Below are positions 17,202-26,313 of a stretch of DNA of 64,000 nucleotides, piece after piece; positions within the stretch are counted from its first letter, which is position 1, and each line of letters starts with the position of its first letter. The DNA is from Streptomyces genisteinicus. Its GTDB lineage: Bacteria > Actinomycetota > Actinomycetes > Streptomycetales > Streptomycetaceae. The DNA lies in contig NZ_CP060825.1 of the NCBI RefSeq assembly GCF_014489615.1, positions 5,342,501 through 5,406,500 of the forward strand, in the 5' to 3' direction. The translations under genes were made by a program, and so were the position numbers. Below the pieces are notes generated by a model. That model did not search any database, was not told where the DNA came from, and saw only the letters and a program-made list of their open reading frames with translations.

Positions 17202-17675
17202 ATGAACGGCTCGGGCACCGGCAGTGCGGCGCAGTGGCTCGCGGGTGCGGCGCCGGACCCGCAGGCCTGCCTGCGGGAATGGCGGACCAGCACGCACCGG
17301 ATCACCCTGCTGCCCGCCGGACGGCGCTGGGACGTCCTGATCCTGCCGGGCGGGCTGGGACATCCCACCCTCGACGTGCTGAACCGCCTGGTCGGCCGGC
17401 CCGGGCCGGTGCTCGCCGATTTCGGCGAGGCGCGGCTGGGCTTCTTCGTCCCGCCGGGGACCGCCGACCGCTGGATGGGCAGCGGCATCCGCACGGCCGG
17501 CCGCGGCACCTGGATCGTCGTGCCGTACCCCGGTCGCAGCGTCGGCAAGGTGCGGTGGCTGGTCGTACCGGACGGCTCCGGCACGCTCAACGACCCCGCG
17601 CTGCTGGAACTCGCGATGCACGAGGCGGCCGCGGTGGTGGCCCGTGCGGAGCGCGGCGCGGACGGAGGGCGGTGA
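17202..17675 (+). CDS. small conserved protein of unknown function, primase/polymerase-N-like
   Basis: This 157-residue cytoplasmic protein has no signal or membrane segment. It contains WDVLILPGGLGHPTLDVLNRL, GPVLADFGEARLGFFVPPGTADRW and GTWIVVPYPGR. This pattern recalls the short Streptomyces proteins distantly related to the N-terminal domain of bifunctional primase-polymerases, but I see no complete catalytic triad, so I do not assign activity. I start it at ATG 17202 because GGAG is seven bases upstream; an in-frame ATG at 17163 would lie inside the leader hairpin. It stands between the polyamine operon and the chitinase gene and appears to have its own promoter. Confidence 0.65.
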   Translation: MNGSGTGSAAQWLAGAAPDPQACLREWRTSTHRITLLPAGRRWDVLILPGGLGHPTLDVLNRLVGRPGPVLADFGEARLGFFVPPGTADRWMGSGIRTAGRGTWIVVPYPGRSVGKVRWLVVPDGSGTLNDPALLELAMHEAAAVVARAERGADGGR

Positions 17676-17695
17676 GGCGGCGGCTGCCAGAGGTC

Positions 17696-17725
17696 TTGAC
17701 AACCGGATTGGTCTGGACCATGTTG
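17696..17725 (+). promoter_or_regulatory. chitinase promoter with a DasR-type operator
   Basis: A -35 hexamer TTGACA (17696-17701) is followed after 18 bases by a -10-like CATGTT. Between and overlapping them lies TGGTCTGGACCA (17710-17721), an imperfect palindrome that differs at one central position from the DasR-responsive element TGGTCTAGACCA. DasR is the GntR-family repressor of chitin and N-acetylglucosamine genes in Streptomyces, so repression relieved by glucosamine-6-phosphate is expected. Confidence 0.78.
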
Positions 17726-17768
17726 TGGCCGCCGCACCTCTCCATCACCCCCATGTCCGGAGGCCGTT

Positions 17769-19574
17769 GTGCACCGCACCAGACTCAAGGCTGCCCTGAC
17801 GGCAGCCGCCCTCGCCGCGTCGGGGCTCGTCGCCACGGCGACGTCCGCGACCGCGGCCGACGCCGAACTCGCCCGGAACGGCGGCTTCGAGGCCGGTCTG
17901 ACCGGCTGGAACTGCACCGCCGGAAGCGGCGCCGCGGTCTCGTCGCCCGTCCACGGCGGCGTCTCGGCGCTCAAGGCCACCCCGGCCGGCAGCGACAACG
18001 CCCGCTGCTCCCAGACGGTCACCGTGAAACCCGACTCCGCCTACACGCTCAGCGGCTGGGTGCAGGGAGGCTACGTCTACCTCGGCGCCTCCGGCACCGG
18101 GACCACCGACGTCTCCACCTGGACGCCCTCGGCGTCCACCTGGCAGAAACTGACGACGACCTTCCGCACCGGCCCCTCGACCACCTCGGTCACCCTCTAC
18201 ACCCACGGCTGGTACGGGACCCCCGCCTACCACGCCGACGACATCTCGCTCGTCGGCCCCGGCGGCGACCCGGCGACCGTCCCGGCCGCGCCCGGCAGCC
18301 TGCGCGCGGGCACCCCCGGCACCACCTCCGTGCCCCTGACCTGGAACGCGTCCTCGGGGGCCACGTCGTACCACGTCTACCGGGGCGGCACCCGGGTCAC
18401 CACCGTGACCGGGACCTCCGCCACCGTCACCGGTCTGACGGCCGCGACCGCCTACAGCTTCCAGGTCTCCGCCGCCAACGAGGCGGGGGAGTCGGCCAAG
18501 TCGGCCGCCGTGTCGGTCACCACCGCGACGGGCGGCGGGGACGGCGGCGGCGCCGAGCTGCCCGCCCACGCCCTCGTCGGCTACCTCCACGCGAGCTTCG
18601 CCAACGGCTCCGGCTACACCCGCATGTCCGACGTGCCCGACTCCTGGGACGTCATCAACCTCGCCTTCGGCGAGCCGACCACCGCCACCTCGGGCGACAT
18701 CCGCTTCTCGCTCTGCCCCGTGAGCGAGTGCCCGAACGTCGAGTCCGTCGCCGAGTTCAAGGCCGCCATCAAGGCCAAGCAGGCCGCGGGCAAGAAGGTC
18801 CTCATCTCCATCGGCGGCGCCAACGGCCAGGTCCAGCTCGCCTCCACCGCCGCCCGCGACGCCTTCGTCACCTCGGTGTCGAAGATCATCGACGAGTACG
18901 GCCTCGACGGGCTCGACATCGACTTCGAGGGCCACTCGCTGTCGCTCAACACCGGCGACACCGACTTCCGCAACCCCACCTCGCCGGTGATCGTCAACCT
19001 GATCTCCGCCGTGAAGACCATCAAGGCGCGCTACGGCTCCGACTTCGTGCTGACCATGGCTCCGGAGACGTTCTTCGTCCAGCTCGGCTACCAGTTCTAC
19101 GGCTCCGGCCCGTGGGGCGGCCAGGACCCGCGCGCCGGCGCGTACCTCCCGGTCATCCACGCCCTGCGCGACGACCTCACCCTGCTCCACGTCCAGGACT
19201 ACAACTCGGGCCCGATCATGGGCCTCGACAACCAGTACCACTCCATGGGCGGCGCCGACTTCCACATCGCCATGACCGACATGCTCCTCGCCGGGTTCCC
19301 CGTGGCGGGCGACCAGAGCAGGGTCTTCCCCGCCCTGCGCCCCGAGCAGGTCGCCATCGGCCTGCCCGCCTCCACCCAGGCGGGCAACGGGCACACCACC
19401 CCGGCCGAGGTGAACAAGGCCCTGAACTGCCTGACCAAGGGCACCGACTGCGGCTCCTACCGGACCCACGGCACCTGGCCCGCCCTGCGCGGACTGATGA
19501 CCTGGTCCATCAACTGGGACCGCTTCAACCAGTACGAGTTCTCGAAGAACTTCGACGCCTACCGCTGGAGCTGA
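17769..19574 (+). CDS. secreted GH18 chitinase with carbohydrate-binding and FnIII modules
   Basis: This 601-residue exoenzyme hydrolyses chitin by substrate-assisted catalysis. A signal peptide spans residues 1-30. A carbohydrate-binding module of the CBM4/9-like jelly-roll type (about 31-170, NGGFEAGLTGWNC) is followed by a fibronectin type III domain (about 178-258), a glycine linker and the GH18 barrel (about 263-600). The catalytic signature DGLDIDFEG places the acid/base at Glu387. The GTG start at 17769 has GGAGG seven bases upstream. The DasR-type site in its promoter fits chitin-responsive control. Its last 50 bases overlap the 3' end of the convergent phosphatase gene. Confidence 0.93.
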   Translation: MHRTRLKAALTAAALAASGLVATATSATAADAELARNGGFEAGLTGWNCTAGSGAAVSSPVHGGVSALKATPAGSDNARCSQTVTVKPDSAYTLSGWVQGGYVYLGASGTGTTDVSTWTPSASTWQKLTTTFRTGPSTTSVTLYTHGWYGTPAYHADDISLVGPGGDPATVPAAPGSLRAGTPGTTSVPLTWNASSGATSYHVYRGGTRVTTVTGTSATVTGLTAATAYSFQVSAANEAGESAKSAAVSVTTATGGGDGGGAELPAHALVGYLHASFANGSGYTRMSDVPDSWDVINLAFGEPTTATSGDIRFSLCPVSECPNVESVAEFKAAIKAKQAAGKKVLISIGGANGQVQLASTAARDAFVTSVSKIIDEYGLDGLDIDFEGHSLSLNTGDTDFRNPTSPVIVNLISAVKTIKARYGSDFVLTMAPETFFVQLGYQFYGSGPWGGQDPRAGAYLPVIHALRDDLTLLHVQDYNSGPIMGLDNQYHSMGGADFHIAMTDMLLAGFPVAGDQSRVFPALRPEQVAIGLPASTQAGNGHTTPAEVNKALNCLTKGTDCGSYRTHGTWPALRGLMTWSINWDRFNQYEFSKNFDAYRWS

Positions 19575-20373
19575 CCCCGGCGGATCCGCTCCACGGGGAG
19601 CAGAGCACCACCAGTACGGCACCGAAGAGGCACCAGCTGCCGACGACGTCCAGCGGCCAGTGGTAGCCGCGCAGCACCAGACCGATGCCCGTCGCCACCG
19701 TGAGCACCACGGCGACGGGCACCGGCCATCTCCGGCGGGTGTACGGGGAGACCAGCAGCGCGGCGCCGGCGTAGGCGACCATGGCGGTCGCCGTGTGGCC
19801 CGACGGGTACCACCCCGTCCCCGGTTCCAGCGGACCCGGCCGCGCGATCAGCAGCTTCAGCGGCGCCACCAGTGCCGGCACCGCGGCCATCGCCAGCACG
19901 GCCGCCCCCGCCCGCCGCCACTCGCGGCCCCGCCACACCACGAAGACGACGGCGAGCGCCAGCACCGGCGGTGCGACGAGCATGCTGCCCAGATCGGCGA
20001 GCGGCTCGGCCACCGCGGCGGGCACGTCGTGGAAGAGGGACCGGCCCAGACGCTCGTCGGCGGCCCGCAGCGGGCCGTGGGCGGCCACCTGCCAGGTGAT
20101 CAGGGCGAACAGCAGTCCGCACACGGCGGCGACACCCGCCCGCGAACGCCGAGAGGCCGGCCGCGCCGGAACAGGGGGGGTGGTTCCGGTGCGGCCGGCC
20201 GGACCGGTGTGCCGCGCGCCCCGGGGGGTGTGGGGCGGGCGGACATCCGATCGGTGAGGAGTTCCGGAGCGTGAGGCTCCAGCGGTGTGCGCGATGGCAC
20301 GGCCGGGTCGGGGCTGGGGATGCTCCGGTCCGGCACCGCTCGCGGTCTCCCGCGGCGCGGGTGTTTCTCTCAT
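19525..20373 (-). CDS. PAP2-family membrane phosphatase
   Basis: The protein has about 282 residues from ATG 20373. After a long polar, proline/arginine-rich N-terminus come about six hydrophobic helices. The lipid-phosphatase motifs are KLLIARPGP (C1), PSGH (C2) and LRGYHWPLDVVGSW (C3, with the His-Asp pair). Such enzymes dephosphorylate lipid phosphates such as phosphatidate or undecaprenyl pyrophosphate. The start is uncertain: ATGs at 20424 and 20454 are in frame, none with a strong ribosome-binding site, and the low-complexity N-terminus gives no help. The 3' end overlaps the chitinase coding region by 50 bases. Confidence 0.8.
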   Translation of the reverse strand: MRETPAPRETASGAGPEHPQPRPGRAIAHTAGASRSGTPHRSDVRPPHTPRGARHTGPAGRTGTTPPVPARPASRRSRAGVAAVCGLLFALITWQVAAHGPLRAADERLGRSLFHDVPAAVAEPLADLGSMLVAPPVLALAVVFVVWRGREWRRAGAAVLAMAAVPALVAPLKLLIARPGPLEPGTGWYPSGHTATAMVAYAGAALLVSPYTRRRWPVPVAVVLTVATGIGLVLRGYHWPLDVVGSWCLFGAVLVVLCSPWSGSAGVSSSGRRRSSSRTRTG

Positions 20374-20476
20374 CTGCACAGACCGTACGGCAGAGCGCGG
20401 GGGGACCGACAGACGGATTCCCATCCCGCCATCGGCCCCCCACACGTTCTTCACAGTCGTGCTCCGTCGCCCCCGG

Positions 20477-21811
20477 TCAGATGCCCGCGAACGCCTGCTC
20501 GATGATGTCCAGGCCCTCGTTCAGCAGGTCCTCGCCGATCACCAGCGGCGGCAGGAAACGCAGCACGTTGCCGTAGGTGCCACAGGTCAGCACCAGCAGG
20601 CCCTCGGCGTGGCACGCCTTGGCCAGCGCGCCGGCCGCCGCCGCGTCCGGCTCCTTGGTCGCCGGGTCCTTCACCAGCTCGATCGCGATCATGGCGCCGC
20701 GGCCGCGGATGTCGCCGATGGCCGGGTACTTCTCCTGCATCGCGGCGAGGCGGCCCTTCATGACCTCCTCGATCCGCCGGGCCTTCGCGTTGAGGTCGAG
20801 CTCCTTCATGGTCTCGATGGAGCCGAGCGCGCCGGCGCACGCCACCGGGTTGCCGCCGTAGGTGCCGCCCAGGCCGCCGGAGTGCACGGCGTCCATGATC
20901 TCGGCGCGGCCGGTCACGGCGGCGAGCGGCAGTCCGCCCGCGATGCCCTTGGCCGTGGTGATCAGGTCCGGGACGACGCCCTCGTCCTCGCAGGCGAACC
21001 ACTGGCCGGTGCGGCAGAAGCCGGACTGGATCTCGTCGGCGACGAAGACGATGCCGTTCTCCCTGGCGAACTCGGCGATCGCCGGCAGGAAGCCCTTCGC
21101 GGGCTCGATGAAGCCGCCCTCGCCGAGGACCGGCTCGATGATGATCGCGGCGACGTTCTCCGCGCCGACCTGCTTGCTGATCATGTCGATGGCCTGCGCG
21201 GACGCCTCGGCTCCGGCGTTCTCGGCACCGGTGGGCCAGCGGTAGCCGTAGGCGACCGGCACGCGGTAGACCTCGGGCGCGAACGGGCCGAAGCCGTGCT
21301 TGTACGGCATGTTCTTGGCGGTGAGCGCCATCGTCAGGTTGGTGCGGCCGTGGTAGCCGTGGTCGAAGACGACGACGGCCTGGCGGCCGGTGTACGAACG
21401 GGCGACCTTGACCGCGTTCTCGACGGCCTCGGCGCCGGAGTTGAACAGCGCGGACTTCTTGGCGTGGTCACCGGGGGTGAGCTCGGCGAGCGCCTCGCAG
21501 ACCTCCACATAGCCCTCGTAGGGGGTGACCATGAAACAGGTGTGGGTGAAGTCGGCGAGCTGCGCGGAGGCGCGGCGCACGACGGCCTCGGCGGAGGCGC
21601 CGACCGAGGTCACGGCGATGCCGGAGCCGAAGTCGATCAGCCGGTTGCCGTCGACGTCCTCGACGATCCCGCCGCCCGCCCGCGCCGTGAACACGGGGAG
21701 CACGGACCCCACACCGCCGGCGACCGTGGCCGTGCGGCGGGCCTGAAGCTCCTGCGACTTCGGGCCGGGGATGGCGGTGACGACGCGGCGCTCCTGCGGG
21801 ATGGCGGTCAT
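20477..21811 (-). CDS. gabT: 4-aminobutyrate aminotransferase
   Basis: This 444-residue class III PLP aminotransferase transfers the amino group of GABA to 2-oxoglutarate, giving succinate semialdehyde. Features are FNSGAEAVENAVKVAR (phosphate-binding), FDHGYHGRTNLTMALT, the PLP aspartate in FVADEIQSGFCRTG, and Lys288 in ITTAKGIAGGLP, followed by GGTYGGNPVACA. The ATG at 21811 has AGGAG eight bases upstream. Length and motifs match GabT/PuuE enzymes. It is not co-directional with the polyamine operon but supplies the next step after the aminobutyraldehyde dehydrogenase. The PAP2 gene lies downstream on the same strand. Confidence 0.92.
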   Translation of the reverse strand: MTAIPQERRVVTAIPGPKSQELQARRTATVAGGVGSVLPVFTARAGGGIVEDVDGNRLIDFGSGIAVTSVGASAEAVVRRASAQLADFTHTCFMVTPYEGYVEVCEALAELTPGDHAKKSALFNSGAEAVENAVKVARSYTGRQAVVVFDHGYHGRTNLTMALTAKNMPYKHGFGPFAPEVYRVPVAYGYRWPTGAENAGAEASAQAIDMISKQVGAENVAAIIIEPVLGEGGFIEPAKGFLPAIAEFARENGIVFVADEIQSGFCRTGQWFACEDEGVVPDLITTAKGIAGGLPLAAVTGRAEIMDAVHSGGLGGTYGGNPVACAGALGSIETMKELDLNAKARRIEEVMKGRLAAMQEKYPAIGDIRGRGAMIAIELVKDPATKEPDAAAAGALAKACHAEGLLVLTCGTYGNVLRFLPPLVIGEDLLNEGLDIIEQAFAGI

Positions 21812-21929
21812 ACGGGGCTCCTGGGGGGTGTATCCGGACGCTTGTCTCTTTCTCCGCAGGCTAGGCGTGCCGGGGGGATGGGGGCATGCGCCGATCGGGA
21901 GTGGTGGGGGGCGTGTCGTTGTCCGCGGC

Positions 21930-22090
21930 GGCCAAGGGGCGGGACGCGGGACGGGTGCGGGGGAGCCGGGGCGCGCGGGGCGGTGCGGTGCAGGCGGGCA
22001 CGCGACGGGGTGCGTGCGGGCGGGTGCGCGCGGGCCGGTGCGTGCGGACGGGTGCGGACGCCCCCGTCCGGCGAACCCGCCGCACACCGG
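21930..22090. repeat. G-rich imperfect GGTGCG/GGGTGC repeat tract between divergent genes
   Basis: The plus strand of this interval carries about ten variations of GGGTGCG, GGTGCG and GGGCGGG with almost no A or T. It lies between gabT and the divergent ATPase gene. It has no coding signature and could form G-quadruplexes. The flanks 21812-21929 hold the gabT upstream region; I see no clear promoter boxes there. Confidence 0.4.
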
Positions 22091-22133
22091 GCGGCACATC
22101 CCGGCCGACCCGCACCGCTCGCCCCGGAGATCG

Positions 22134-22162
22134 GTGAACTCCCCGCCGATGGGCACTAGATT
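22134..22162 (+). promoter_or_regulatory. promoter of the membrane ATPase gene
   Basis: GTGAAC (22134-22139) and TAGATT (22157-22162) have a 17-base spacer and resemble a vegetative sigma-70-type promoter. Transcription would begin near 22168, which argues against the in-frame ATG at 22149 and for the ATG at 22209. Confidence 0.55.
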
Positions 22163-22208
22163 GGCCGTGCACAGAGAGCGGGCCTGGCTGGTCAGGGGGC
22201 AGCGGTTC

Positions 22209-24539
22209 ATGGAATCCGAAGGCACATTCGACGCGCGCGGCACACGCCATCCCGTGCCGCGCCCGGCCGGCCCGCCGCCGCGGGCGCCCGGTGCGCACGG
22301 CACGCCCCAGGCCCCGCCGTCGCCGCCCGGTGCCCCCGCGCGCCCCTCCCACGCCCCCCTCACCCGCCCGGCCGTCGCCCAGTGGCTGCGCACCCCGCGG
22401 CCCGCCGCGGCACCGGGCGTCTGGCGGTTCGGGCACAAGGAGCGGCCCCAGGAGGAGCCCGAGCTCGTCCCCGCACGCCAGCTGTTCAGCGGCGCCTTCA
22501 TCGCGTACCTGTGCGGCTGGCTGGTCTGGTCACTGCTCTGGAACGGCTACCTCGAGGGCTGGTGGATCTTCGTCGACGAGTGGTGGCTGCTGCCGATGCT
22601 CTGGCTCGTCCCCGAGGACTGGCGGTCGGCCACCAGCTCCTACGTCGAGCTGTACGTGGCCGCGACCTACCTGTACAACGCCCTCGTCCTCGCCCTGCTC
22701 GCCCACGCCTTCGGCCGGGTCGGCAACTGGCGCGAGGTCTGGCAGCGGTACGGGGTGCCGCTGTGGCCGCTCTTCGTGCTGCTGCCCGGGGTGTGGCGGG
22801 AGATGCCGCGCACGTCGTGGCTGACCTGGGTCTCCAACGTCTACTACGTCCTCCTCGTCGTCGCCGTCGTCGCCGCCGTCGGCCGCGCGGGCACCTGGCC
22901 CGCCGTGCGGCGGCGGCTCGACGCGCGGGGCGGCGGCGCCGCCCCGCCGCCGGAGCCCGAGTCCGACCCCGTCGAGTGGCCCGAGATCCACCGGGCCGGC
23001 CTGACCGAGGCGGCCGCGGCACTCGGTGAGGCCACCCGCGCGGGAACCCTCGGCGACGTGGACTACGCCCGGATCCGGCGTGCCTGGCAGGGCGTCCACG
23101 CCCGGCCCGACCGGCTCGCCGCGTTCTCCGACACGGTGCGCAGGCTCGGTCCCGCCGCCTGCGCCCACCCCTCGGGTCTGCGTGACCTCCCGGTGCGCAC
23201 GGCCACCCACGACCTCGCCACCGGCCAGGTCAGGATCGGCACCGCCGTCGACGACGCGCGCAACCCCTACGCCCGGCGCACCACCGGCGTCGCGCTGGAG
23301 CCGGCGCTGCTCGGCACCTCGCTGCTGGCGGTCGGCCCCTCCGGTTCCGGCAAGAGCGTGCGGCTCGTGCGGCCCGTGGTCGAGTCGCTGTGCCTGCTGG
23401 CGCTCGCCAACCGCGCCGCCGTCGTCGCGGTGACCGCCCAGGGGTCCGCGGTGGCCCCGGACGACGCCTTCGACCTCGTCGTCTCCGTCGGACGCCCCGA
23501 CGCCACCCACGACCTCGACCTGTACGGCGGCGCGGACGACCCCGACGAGGCGGCCAGGACCCTGGCCGAGGCGCTCGTCGGCGACCTCGCCGCCACCCTG
23601 CCGGGCGGGGACAGCCGCCGGGCCGCCACCGCGCTCGCCCAGCTCATCGGCCCCTACCGCCGCGTCCACGGCCACTTCCCCGGCGTTCCCGACCTGAGGG
23701 AGCTGCTGGGCGGCGCGCCCGCCGCGCTCGACGGGCTGCGCACGGCGCTGCGCGACGCGGGGGAGGCCTCGCAGCTGCGCGAACTCGACGCCCGTGAGCG
23801 CCAGTCCGCCCGCGGGGACGACATCGGCGTGCTGCTCTCCGAGCGCATCGCCTTCCTCGACCGGCCCGCCTTCACCGACTTCTTCCGGACGGACGGCGGC
23901 GGGCGGCGGTTCTCGCTGCGGGCCATCGAGCACCCGCTGCGGGTCCGCGTCGACCTGCCCGAGCGGGGGCACGCGGAGGCGTCGCGGATCATCGCGCGGC
24001 TGGTGCTCGCCCAGTTCACGGACGCCGCTCTCACCCGTGACGACCGGTCGCTCTTCGCCTGCCTGGTGCTGGACGACGCCTCGTACACGGTCACCGCCGA
24101 CTGCGTGCGCTCGGTGCAGCGGCTGCGCACCGCGAACGCGGGGGTGGTGTTCGCGCTGCGCTCGCTGGAGGACGTGCCGGAGCCGCTGCGCGGCCCGCTG
24201 CTGGGCGCCGTCGGCTGCCGGATGGCCTTCGCCGGGCTCGCTCCCTGGGACGGCAACCGCTTCGCGGACACCTGGGGAACCGAATGGGTGCAGACGCGGG
24301 ACGTCACCAACCGGCAGATCATCTCCGACGAGCCGCTGACCAAGGCGCTGCACATGATGCGGCGCCTGGTCACCGGACGGGCCGCCACGGCCGAGGCGGT
24401 CACCGTGCGCGAGGTCGAACGGGCCCGCTGGTCCGCCTCCGACCTGGCCCACGCGGTGCCCGCCGGGCATGCGGTGCTGTCGCTGACCAGCGTGGGCGGG
24501 GAGCACGCCCCGCCGCTCCTGGTGGACCTGAGGACCTGA
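22209..24539 (+). CDS. membrane-anchored ATP-binding protein, coupling-ATPase-like, unknown role
   Basis: This 776-residue protein has a proline-rich N-terminus (residues 1-90). Three or four hydrophobic helices follow between about 95 and 240, with unusual tryptophan density (LEGWWIFVDEWWLL). A polar linker leads to an ATPase domain with Walker A GPSGSGKS (376-383) and a Walker B-like LFACLVLDDAS; later segments read VFALRSLED and DVTNRQIISDEPLTKALHMM. The layout resembles FtsK/TraD-type coupling ATPases: membrane N-terminus and a soluble motor. There are no conjugation genes nearby. The start ATG 22209 has AGGGGG ten bases upstream and a fitting promoter. I do not know its substrate, and the ATPase call rests on two motifs. 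Confidence 0.75.
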   Translation: MESEGTFDARGTRHPVPRPAGPPPRAPGAHGTPQAPPSPPGAPARPSHAPLTRPAVAQWLRTPRPAAAPGVWRFGHKERPQEEPELVPARQLFSGAFIAYLCGWLVWSLLWNGYLEGWWIFVDEWWLLPMLWLVPEDWRSATSSYVELYVAATYLYNALVLALLAHAFGRVGNWREVWQRYGVPLWPLFVLLPGVWREMPRTSWLTWVSNVYYVLLVVAVVAAVGRAGTWPAVRRRLDARGGGAAPPPEPESDPVEWPEIHRAGLTEAAAALGEATRAGTLGDVDYARIRRAWQGVHARPDRLAAFSDTVRRLGPAACAHPSGLRDLPVRTATHDLATGQVRIGTAVDDARNPYARRTTGVALEPALLGTSLLAVGPSGSGKSVRLVRPVVESLCLLALANRAAVVAVTAQGSAVAPDDAFDLVVSVGRPDATHDLDLYGGADDPDEAARTLAEALVGDLAATLPGGDSRRAATALAQLIGPYRRVHGHFPGVPDLRELLGGAPAALDGLRTALRDAGEASQLRELDARERQSARGDDIGVLLSERIAFLDRPAFTDFFRTDGGGRRFSLRAIEHPLRVRVDLPERGHAEASRIIARLVLAQFTDAALTRDDRSLFACLVLDDASYTVTADCVRSVQRLRTANAGVVFALRSLEDVPEPLRGPLLGAVGCRMAFAGLAPWDGNRFADTWGTEWVQTRDVTNRQIISDEPLTKALHMMRRLVTGRAATAEAVTVREVERARWSASDLAHAVPAGHAVLSLTSVGGEHAPPLLVDLRT

Positions 24540-24708
24540 CCTGACCCGGCCCGCCGGAGAGGCCCGGCCCGCTCCGGACCGGCCCGGCCTGCGTCAGCGG
24601 ACGCCGCGACTGCTACGTCCTGGCAGAATCGGGGGAGGCCGTTCATACGGGACGGCGCAGTCCCCGTGCCCCGTGCTTCGGCGCGCCCCTCGAAGGTCAC
24701 AAGGTCCC

Positions 24709-26313
24709 ATGCCGCCCACTCTCGCCTCGCTCGTCCAGCACTCGGCGCTCAAGCTCACCGTGCGCGCCGGGGAGGACCGGCTGGAGACGCCGGTGCGCTG
24801 GGCCCATGTCAGTGAACTCGCCGACCCCGTCCCGTACATGGAGGGCGGGGAGCTGCTGCTGGTCACCGCGACGACTCTGGACGTCGAGGACCGGGACGCG
24901 ATGCGCCGCTACGTGCGCCGCCTGGCCGGGGCGGGCGTGGTGGGGCTGGGCTTCGGCGTCGGCGTGCACTACGACGACATCCCTGGCGCTCTCGTGGAGG
25001 CGGCCGAGGCGGAGGGGCTGCCGCTGCTCGCCGTGCCGCGCCGCACCCCCTTCCTGGCCATCTCCAAGGCGGTCTCCGCGGCCATCGCGGCCGACCAGTA
25101 CCGCTCGGTGACGGCCGGCTTCGAGGCACAGCGGGAGATGACCCGGGCCGCCCTCGCGGAGGGCCCCGCGGCGGTCGTCGCCCGCCTCGCGGCCCAGCTC
25201 GACGGGTGGGCGGCGCTCTACGACGCGTCCGGCGCGGTCGTGGCGGCCGCGCCGGAGTGGGCGTCCCGCCGGGCCGTGCGCTTCGCGGCCGACGTGACGC
25301 GCCTGCGGGAGCGGACCGCGCCCGCGAGCGCCGTCGTCGGCGGCGACGACGCGGGCGGCGACCGGGTGGAGCTCCAGTCGCTGGGCACCGGCCGGCAGGT
25401 GCGCGGTGTGCTGGCCGTGGGGACGGGCGGGCCGCTCGGCACGGCGGAGCGCTATGCCGTGCACTCGGCGGTCGCCCTGCTCACCCTCGCCACCGCCCGC
25501 TCCCGCTCGCTGCTGGCCGCCGAGGAGCGGCTGGGCGCCGCGGTGCTGCGGATGCTGCTGGCCGGCCAGAGCGAGATCGCCCGCTCCGTCGCGGGCGATC
25601 TGTACGGCCGCCTGCTCGACGCCCCCTTCCGGGTGCTGATCGCCGAGGCGGCGGACGGGGACCGGGGTGCCCCGGCGGCGCGGACGTCCGCGCCGGACCC
25701 GGGCGCCGTGGCGCTGCGGACGTTCGCCGAGGGGCTGGAGGCCGCCGCGGCGCGGTCGGGGGAGCAGGTGCTCGCCGTGCCCGACCTCGACGGCAGGCTG
25801 GTGGTCCTGGCCGCCGACGGGGGAGCGGTGGCGGCGCACTGCGGGGACGCGTACGGAGAGACGGAATCCGAGGAGTCCGGCATCGTCGTCGGGCTCTCCG
25901 CGCCCGCCGGACCGGTGGCCGCGGGCGGCGCGTACCAGCAGGCCGAGCAGGCCCTGTCGGTGGCCCGCCGCCGGGGACGGACGCTGGTCGAGCACGAGGA
26001 ACTGGCGTCCGGCTCGCTGCTGCCGCTGCTCGCCGACGACGCCGTGCGCGCCTTCTCCGACGGCATGCTGCGCGGCCTGTACGCGCACGACGCGACCGGC
26101 CGCGGCGATCTGGTGGCCTCGCTGCGGGCCTGGCTCTCCCGCCACGGGCAGTGGGACGCCGCCGCGGCCGATCTCGGGGTCCACCGCCACACCCTGCGCT
26201 ACCGGATGCGCCGGGTGGAGGAGATCCTGGGCCGTTCGCTGGACGACCCGGACGTCCGGATGGAGCTGTGGCTCGCCCTGAAGACCTCGGAGGCCCCCCG
26301 CCCCACCGGCTGA
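24709..26313 (+). CDS. PucR-family transcriptional regulator
   Basis: The 534-residue protein has an N-terminal PucR sensory domain (about residues 5-125, with HVSELADPVPYMEGGELLLVT), a GAF-like/GGDEF-like middle part, and a C-terminal PucR helix-turn-helix domain (LGVHRHTLRYRMRRVEEILGRSL). Such proteins control purine, GABA or polyamine catabolism genes. The start ATG 24709 has an AAGG eight bases upstream. Its position among gabT, the polyamine operon and a semialdehyde dehydrogenase makes it the best local candidate for regulating amine use. That is inferred from neighbourhood only. The upstream interval (24540-24708) contains a -10-like CAGAAT near 24622. Confidence 0.88.
   Translation: MPPTLASLVQHSALKLTVRAGEDRLETPVRWAHVSELADPVPYMEGGELLLVTATTLDVEDRDAMRRYVRRLAGAGVVGLGFGVGVHYDDIPGALVEAAEAEGLPLLAVPRRTPFLAISKAVSAAIAADQYRSVTAGFEAQREMTRAALAEGPAAVVARLAAQLDGWAALYDASGAVVAAAPEWASRRAVRFAADVTRLRERTAPASAVVGGDDAGGDRVELQSLGTGRQVRGVLAVGTGGPLGTAERYAVHSAVALLTLATARSRSLLAAEERLGAAVLRMLLAGQSEIARSVAGDLYGRLLDAPFRVLIAEAADGDRGAPAARTSAPDPGAVALRTFAEGLEAAAARSGEQVLAVPDLDGRLVVLAADGGAVAAHCGDAYGETESEESGIVVGLSAPAGPVAAGGAYQQAEQALSVARRRGRTLVEHEELASGSLLPLLADDAVRAFSDGMLRGLYAHDATGRGDLVASLRAWLSRHGQWDAAAADLGVHRHTLRYRMRRVEEILGRSLDDPDVRMELWLALKTSEAPRPTG

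Noticed and set aside
22149..22208. Alternative ATG start for the membrane ATPase
   Set aside because: It lies before the predicted -10 box and transcript start, and has a weaker ribosome-binding site than ATG 22209.
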